A stretch of DNA of 64,000 nt, from assembly GCF_003226255.1 (NCBI RefSeq), contig NZ_QJST01000007.1, forward strand, positions 78,729 through 142,728. The letters are read 5' to 3'. A model generated the notes under the pieces. The model saw only the letters and a program-made list of their open reading frames with translations. It made no database searches and was not told the origin of the DNA. The position numbers were made by a program, and so were the translations under genes. Origin of the DNA: Idiomarina fontislapidosi. Its GTDB lineage: Bacteria > Pseudomonadota > Gammaproteobacteria > Enterobacterales > Alteromonadaceae. The number at the start of each line of letters is the position of its first letter. Position 1 is the stretch's first letter. Shown here piece by piece: positions 61,001 to 64,000 of the stretch.

Positions 61001-61147
61001 CAGAAAGTACTTGCTGCGGGTGATGAAGCGAAGCAAGGTGAACAAGATGCATATAAAAAAGAACAACCCGAATGGCACTGCGAAACTCAGCATGATTTTT
61101 GGTTGGATCATTTCGCTGCCGCGTCGCATAGCCATGGAGGACATTAA
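58070..61147 (+). CDS. secreted double-module amidohydrolase
   Basis: The 1025-residue product begins with a signal peptide (cleavage near SVSA). It then has two amidohydrolase-superfamily modules. In the N-terminal module (about 40-450) the usual HxH metal motif after GFID is replaced by Y99-T100-D101, so it is probably inactive. In the C-terminal module (about 575-1000) HSH is intact at 631-633, and later His and Asp residues (FTHILEGYK, SINSDSEDLQ) are present, so this half can bind metal. A family like imidazolonepropionase or dihydroorotase-type secreted amidohydrolases is likely. It overlaps nothing and is 2 bp before the next amidohydrolase gene. The substrate is unknown. Confidence 0.85.
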   Translation: MNAKHQLSALALAVTSVFATSVSADQTTRVNGMRDNTPSLVAIQNATITTEPGQSLVNATLVINNGKIVSVSENGKVPAGAKVIDGTGYHIYPGFIDAYTDYGVDQAEEPDWSETPIYNNHREGGNAANDAIHAQQHWYTAFENTPDAAKKWISSGFTSVQTARLDGILQGFGATVSLADKIANETIYKASTRQFGSFDKGTSQQQYPTSLMGSIALVRQTLSDAQWYENAYGKEAYNGPVEFNAALDALKNIEQTGIVFKVEDEKSLLRADKVFDQFSVPAIYLASGYEYARLEQVKATDAELIVPVNFPAAPDVSGVDAYLDVDLAKLRHWERAPANPAMLANAGVDFALTLYGLDKAESFWPNVKKAMQNGLTESQALAALTTTPAKIAGIEDKAGKLQQGYIADFVMAKGDLFKDGVIQSVWTQGQPVDLIPREQVEFAGDYTANWSGNTFTLNVATQPSFSGEITLGEQKSTLRHLNSGIDELAFVADLDVAGEQGTWRFKLLHTAQNSAQLVAVAPSGSEQRVELAYQAAEQEDKPSEKVEPAFVGDLTYPNVAYGQKGLPAREDVLIRNATVWTATDEGILENTDVLVRDGNFAAIGKDLSAPSGVREIDGSGMHLTPGIIDEHSHIAIDQGVNEGSEAVTSEVRIGDVINSDDIHIYRSLAGGTTMAQLLHGSANPIGGQAQVIKLRWGATGDVMKFDAAPASIKFALGENVKQSNWGEDMTIRYPQTRMGVETIIRDGFQAALEYQERKREYDRLSSAEKRRQAPPRPDYRLDTLIEIMNSERFVHAHSYVASEILMLMRVAEDFGFTLDTFTHILEGYKVADEMAAHGASGSTFADWWAYKFEVYDAIPQNACLMHDRGVLTSINSDSEDLQRRLNTEAAKSVRYCGMDPHEALKMITINPAKQLKVDDYVGSIEKGKDADFVLWNHYPLSSYAQAQQTWINGRKFFDRELDKQRQAKVKEEKQALIQKVLAAGDEAKQGEQDAYKKEQPEWHCETQHDFWLDHFAAASHSHGGH

Positions 61148-61149
61148 TC

Positions 61150-62457
61150 ATGAAACTTATTAATAAAGCACTGACAGCAGCCTTGCTTAGCGCGTGTGCT
61201 GTGACGCAAGCGGTTGCTCATGATGAGGTGCCAGGTAAGAAGCAGGAGCAACCCATCGTATTGCAAAATGGTACGTTGCACACAGTAACCCAAGGTGTGA
61301 TGAACCAAACCGATTTACTGTTTGCTGACGGCAAAATCGTCGCGATCGGACAAGATCTGGCTGTGCCAGCCGATGCACAAGCGATTGATATCAGCGGTCA
61401 ACACGTGTATCCGGGTGTCATTGCCATGGATACCACGTTAGGGCTGAATGAGATTGAAGCGGTGCGTGCCACGCGTGATGCCGATGAGGTCGGCGAAGTG
61501 ACGCCGGAAGTGGCTGGTCACATTGCTTTTAACGCCGACTCTGAAGTGATTCCAACCGTGCGTTACAACGGCGTTGCGTATGCCCAAGTAGTGCCTGAAG
61601 GCGGTTTAGTGAGTGGCCAATCATCGTTGATGCAGTTAGATGGCTGGAACTGGCAAGACGCACTTGTTACTGCGGAAGAGGGCGTACACATTAATTGGCC
61701 TCGGACTTATGTGGTCGATACCTGGTGGGAACGCCGCACACCCGAAGAACAACGTAAAGCCAATGCTGAAGCGTTGCAAAAGCTGAAGCAGGTACTTGCC
61801 GACGCGAAAGCATACTACAATGCTAAACAAGCAGGTCGCGATATGCCCGAGGACCAACGTTGGGAAGCGATGCAAGGACTGTTCAACGGGAGTAAGCGGT
61901 TATATGTTCACGCTCAAGACAAGCGTCAGCTAGAGCAAGCAATCGAAGTGAGCCAAGGGTTTGGCTTTGAGCTTGTGTTAGTCGGTGCATACGACGCTTG
62001 GCGTATTGCCGACAAGCTTGCCGAACTGCAAATTCCTGTTGTGTTTGGTTCGCCGTTCGGGTTGCCAATGCGTGAAGACGATGGTTATGACCAAGCATTT
62101 GCCACTCCTGCTCGTCTTGCGGAAGCCGGTGTTAACTTTGCGATCGCATACCCAGGTTACTGGGATGTGCGTAACCTACCGTTTGCCGCAGGTAATGCCG
62201 TTGCTTATGGTCTAGATGCTCAGCAAGCACTCGAAGCCATTACTTTAAAGCCTGCTGAGTTTATGGGTGTGGCGGATAAGTTGGGCTCGTTAGAAGAGGG
62301 CAAACAGGCATCGCTTGTGGTGTCTAAAGGTGATCTACTCGACCCAATGGGCCAGTCATTGACCCATATGTTTATCGATGGTCGTTCGGTGAGCTTAGAG
62401 AGCCGTCACACGGAACTCTATGATAAGTATCAGCAAAAACCGAAACGCAGTGAATAA
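61150..62457 (+). CDS. secreted amidohydrolase-like protein with degenerate metal site
   Basis: The 435-residue product has a signal peptide (cleavage near AVAHD). It also has an amidohydrolase fold with the N-terminal composite beta domain and the ending LGSLEEGKQASLVVSKGDLLD. The HxH position after the GVI strand reads D94-T95-T96, so the usual metal ligands are missing. It starts 2 bp after the double-module protein and surely forms one operon with it. It could be an inactive scaffold or subunit of that enzyme. The closing terminator is at 62479-62507. Confidence 0.83.
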   Translation: MKLINKALTAALLSACAVTQAVAHDEVPGKKQEQPIVLQNGTLHTVTQGVMNQTDLLFADGKIVAIGQDLAVPADAQAIDISGQHVYPGVIAMDTTLGLNEIEAVRATRDADEVGEVTPEVAGHIAFNADSEVIPTVRYNGVAYAQVVPEGGLVSGQSSLMQLDGWNWQDALVTAEEGVHINWPRTYVVDTWWERRTPEEQRKANAEALQKLKQVLADAKAYYNAKQAGRDMPEDQRWEAMQGLFNGSKRLYVHAQDKRQLEQAIEVSQGFGFELVLVGAYDAWRIADKLAELQIPVVFGSPFGLPMREDDGYDQAFATPARLAEAGVNFAIAYPGYWDVRNLPFAAGNAVAYGLDAQQALEAITLKPAEFMGVADKLGSLEEGKQASLVVSKGDLLDPMGQSLTHMFIDGRSVSLESRHTELYDKYQQKPKRSE

Positions 62458-62478
62458 GTGATCGCATTTATTTGAGTT

Positions 62479-62507
62479 AAAAAGCCACTTTATTAAGTGG
62501 CTTTTTT
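62479..62507 (+). terminator. bidirectional Rho-independent terminator
   Basis: AAAAAGCCACTT and AAGTGGCTTTTTT form a hairpin with a T run on the plus strand and a shorter one on the minus strand. It ends the amidohydrolase operon and, read backwards, the double-REC regulator gene. Confidence 0.88.
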
Positions 62508-63300
62508 ATTGGTCCAATAAGCTAACTAACAATTTTTTAAGTGTGGCGGGCTCAAATGGCTTATCTGTCAACGCATCAACACCGCTTTGCTTTATGTTGG
62601 TCACTTGTAACTCATTGGCTTGTGCCGTGACCATTAGAATGGGTGTATGTGCGTGAGAGGGGTCTTGGCGAACGTGCTGAGCGAACTCACTACCACTCAT
62701 TTCTGGCATATTAAAGTCGGTAACAATCAGGTCAAACGATTGCTGATTAAGAATCTCAATCGCTGCTGGAGCGTTATTAGACTCAACCACATGTTCCACC
62801 CCCATATTCTCGAAAACACGACGTAAGGCATGCAGGGAAGTTACGCTATCGTCTACCAGCAATACCCGTAAGTCTTCCACATCAAATAAATTAAGCTCAA
62901 CGGATTCTGGCTCTATCAGGTCAACGGTCGCCTTAATCGCACGCTCTAATTGCTGAATTGAGAAAGGCTTTGGTAGAATTGCTACAATACCTGCCTGTTT
63001 AAATTGTTCGAGCTGATCTGGGCGGTGTTCGCTCGATACCAACATAAAGTGCACAGTGTCTTCTAATTGTGATTCTTGAATGAAGTCAATTAATTGATGA
63101 GCGGTTCCATCTTCGAAGTACATTGCACTGGTTACAATATCCGGTTGCCATTCACGGATTAAGGTTTTGGCCTCTGCAATCGTTGACGCACCGCGGGTCT
63201 CTGTCAATTGAGCCTGACTCAAGTGATGTTTGATAACTTTTCGTTGCACATCTGATGGTTCAACGAGCAAGATACGAAGTTCGTTAATTGAGAGTGACAT
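62506..63300 (-). CDS. double-receiver-domain response regulator
   Basis: The 264-residue product has two CheY-like domains. The first (about 8-125) lacks the phosphoacceptor: the VD(D) pair reads VEP at 13-15, and the position after PDIVTS is Ala59, so it cannot be phosphorylated in the usual way. The second (about 140-262) is canonical, with LLVDDS and D195 in VTDFNMPEMSG plus a Lys in LTDKPFEP. No DNA-binding domain is present. It is divergent from the STAS gene 103 bp away. A chemotaxis-like or partner-switching role is possible but unproven. Confidence 0.88.
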   Translation of the reverse strand: MSLSINELRILLVEPSDVQRKVIKHHLSQAQLTETRGASTIAEAKTLIREWQPDIVTSAMYFEDGTAHQLIDFIQESQLEDTVHFMLVSSEHRPDQLEQFKQAGIVAILPKPFSIQQLERAIKATVDLIEPESVELNLFDVEDLRVLLVDDSVTSLHALRRVFENMGVEHVVESNNAPAAIEILNQQSFDLIVTDFNMPEMSGSEFAQHVRQDPSHAHTPILMVTAQANELQVTNIKQSGVDALTDKPFEPATLKKLLVSLLDQ

Positions 63301-63403
63301 ATTTATGTTGAATAGGTATTTGCGAAAAGAGTATTTGATTTACTCGGCAAACTCAATTAAAAAACGTTATGCTAGGAGCAATAATAATTAAAAAGGGGAA
63401 GTT

Positions 63404-63709
63404 ATGAGCGTCACTCGCGAGTTTTCTGCGGACCAAAAGCAGTTGATCATTTCAATAAAGGGAAAGTTCGACTTTAGCTTGGTTCAAGATTTTAGACAGG
63501 CTTATAGCCATATTGGCGAGAGTGAGCCTTTAGTTATTATTGACTTACGTGAAACCGAGTACCTTGATAGCTCAGCGTTAGGTATGCTGCTTAACATGAG
63601 AAAATCACTTGGCTCAACTGTTAAAGGTATTCATTTAATTAATGCGCGACCAGAAGTTAAGAGAATTCTGGATATTTCTCGCTTCGAGAAAATGTTTACC
63701 ATCGCATAA
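63404..63709 (+). CDS. STAS-domain protein (anti-sigma factor antagonist type)
   Basis: The 101-residue product is one STAS domain. The phosphorylatable serine motif YLDSSALGML (S56 or S57) corresponds to the SpoIIAA site. Such proteins switch partners by binding an anti-sigma kinase when unphosphorylated. The stop codon overlaps the start of the next response-regulator gene by 1 nt, so the two are cotranslated. In Pseudomonas and relatives an STAS protein is paired with a REC-PP2C regulator (HsbA/HsbR type), which fits this pair. Confidence 0.9.
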   Translation: MSVTREFSADQKQLIISIKGKFDFSLVQDFRQAYSHIGESEPLVIIDLRETEYLDSSALGMLLNMRKSLGSTVKGIHLINARPEVKRILDISRFEKMFTIA

Positions 63710-63990
63710 TGAAAGTACTGGTAGTCGACGATCAGAAAGCAAACCAAATCATGCTCACGGGTTTGCTTGAGTCGTTTGGGCATCAAGTCGTTTGTGCAAA
63801 TAACGGTTGCGAAGCGCTAGAAGTTTTTAAAACTGAGCAGCCGCACTTGGTTTTGCTTGATGTAATGATGCCAGAGATGGATGGTTTTGAGACTGCGCCA
63901 CGACTGAGAGTGTTCAATATTCTGTGTCAGCCAAGTTTTCATAAATCTATGTGGCCATCCAGTCGACCTTCAAAGTGGATGGTTAGCTGA
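63709..63990 (+). pseudogene. response-regulator gene, disrupted after about codon 66
   Basis: The first 66 residues form an ordinary receiver domain: VVDDQK, DVMMPEMDGF with phosphoacceptor D51, and FETAPRLR. From about position 63906 the reading frame continues to a stop at 63988-63990, but the residues (VFNILCQPSFHK and on) have no receiver pattern. No other frame restores the beta4 strand, Thr or Lys motifs. A normal gene of this type would continue into the rest of REC and, judging from the STAS neighbour, probably a PP2C phosphatase output domain. The likely cause is an insertion beginning near 63906 whose far end lies outside the window. A sequencing or assembly break is the alternative. 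Confidence 0.6.
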
Positions 63991-64000
63991 GACAGTGTCA
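63906..64000. mobile_element. putative insertion-sequence terminus (partial)
   Basis: The homology of the response-regulator gene stops at about 63906. The sequence from there starts GAGAGTGTTCAATATTCTGT and resembles terminal inverted repeats of IS256-family (mutator-type) elements. About 95 bp are in the window, with no transposase frame visible, so the identity and the other end cannot be seen. The target-site duplication is expected on the far side. Confidence 0.4.

Noticed and set aside
63904..63990. Simple frameshift in the response regulator
   Set aside because: None of the three frames after the break shows receiver-domain residues, so one indel does not explain the loss.

Overview
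The window is a stretch of bacterial chromosome. Gene content and order point to a marine gammaproteobacterium of the Alteromonadales type, most like Idiomarina or a close relative. The reasons are an E. coli/Shewanella-like backbone (recX-alaS-csrA-tRNA-Ser-tRNA-Arg-gshA; corB-ypjD-ffh-rpsP-rimM-trmD-rplS-tyrA; trp operon next to yciV-yciO-scpAB-rluB), a fused trpCF, a sodium-pumping oxaloacetate decarboxylase, and many secreted peptidase or amidohydrolase genes. The genus is an inference; no rRNA is present. The coding density is high and most of the window is core genome.

Layout. 1-3.8 kb: a PAP2 phosphatase, a predicted glycosyltransferase, two tRNA-Asn genes, a 670-bp gene-free stretch with a cluster of DnaA-box-like sequences, and aspartate aminotransferase. 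3.9-8 kb: a MATE transporter overlapping uvrB, then two small membrane proteins. 8-11 kb: the glutathione-dependent formaldehyde detoxification pair (adhC, fghA) with a divergent LysR regulator. 11-13.4 kb: tRNA-Val x2, gltX, and a tRNA-Ala/Glu x3 operon with a clear promoter and terminator. 13.4-18.1 kb: tesA divergent from the ybbA-ybbP ABC exporter, then a yfcH-type epimerase.

18-26.7 kb is the complete tryptophan pathway on the minus strand. It runs trpE-G-D-CF-B-A with overlapping reading frames and continues into yciB, yciI and an alpha/beta hydrolase. It is preceded by a trpL leader peptide with three consecutive Trp codons and a classical attenuator. 26.7-35.9 kb: a secreted S10-type peptidase, fadH behind a PsrA-like palindrome, then yciV-yciO-scpA-scpB-rluB, an agmatine-deiminase-like enzyme, and a SIMPL-domain protein on the other strand.

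36-48 kb: recX without an adjacent recA, alaS, csrA, tRNA-Ser and two tRNA-Arg, the oadGAB sodium pump, a two-REC hybrid histidine kinase translationally coupled to a 60-residue membrane protein, and gshA. 48-57 kb: a lytic-transglycosylase-like lipoprotein, the corB/ypjD pair, ffh, the rpsP ribosomal operon, a DnaJ-related protein, tyrA, and a single-domain response regulator. 56.8-64 kb: a cytochrome b561/cytochrome c' pair, a two-gene amidohydrolase operon in which two of three catalytic modules have lost the HxH metal motif, and a signalling cluster (double-REC regulator, STAS protein, response regulator).

The last response regulator loses its homology after about residue 66. The sequence from about 63906 to the window end looks like the terminus of an insertion sequence. 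This is the clearest sign of mobile DNA in the window. Other points for follow-up are the DnaA-box cluster, a candidate small RNA antisense-oriented between gshA and the lipoprotein gene, and the paired degenerate amidohydrolases.
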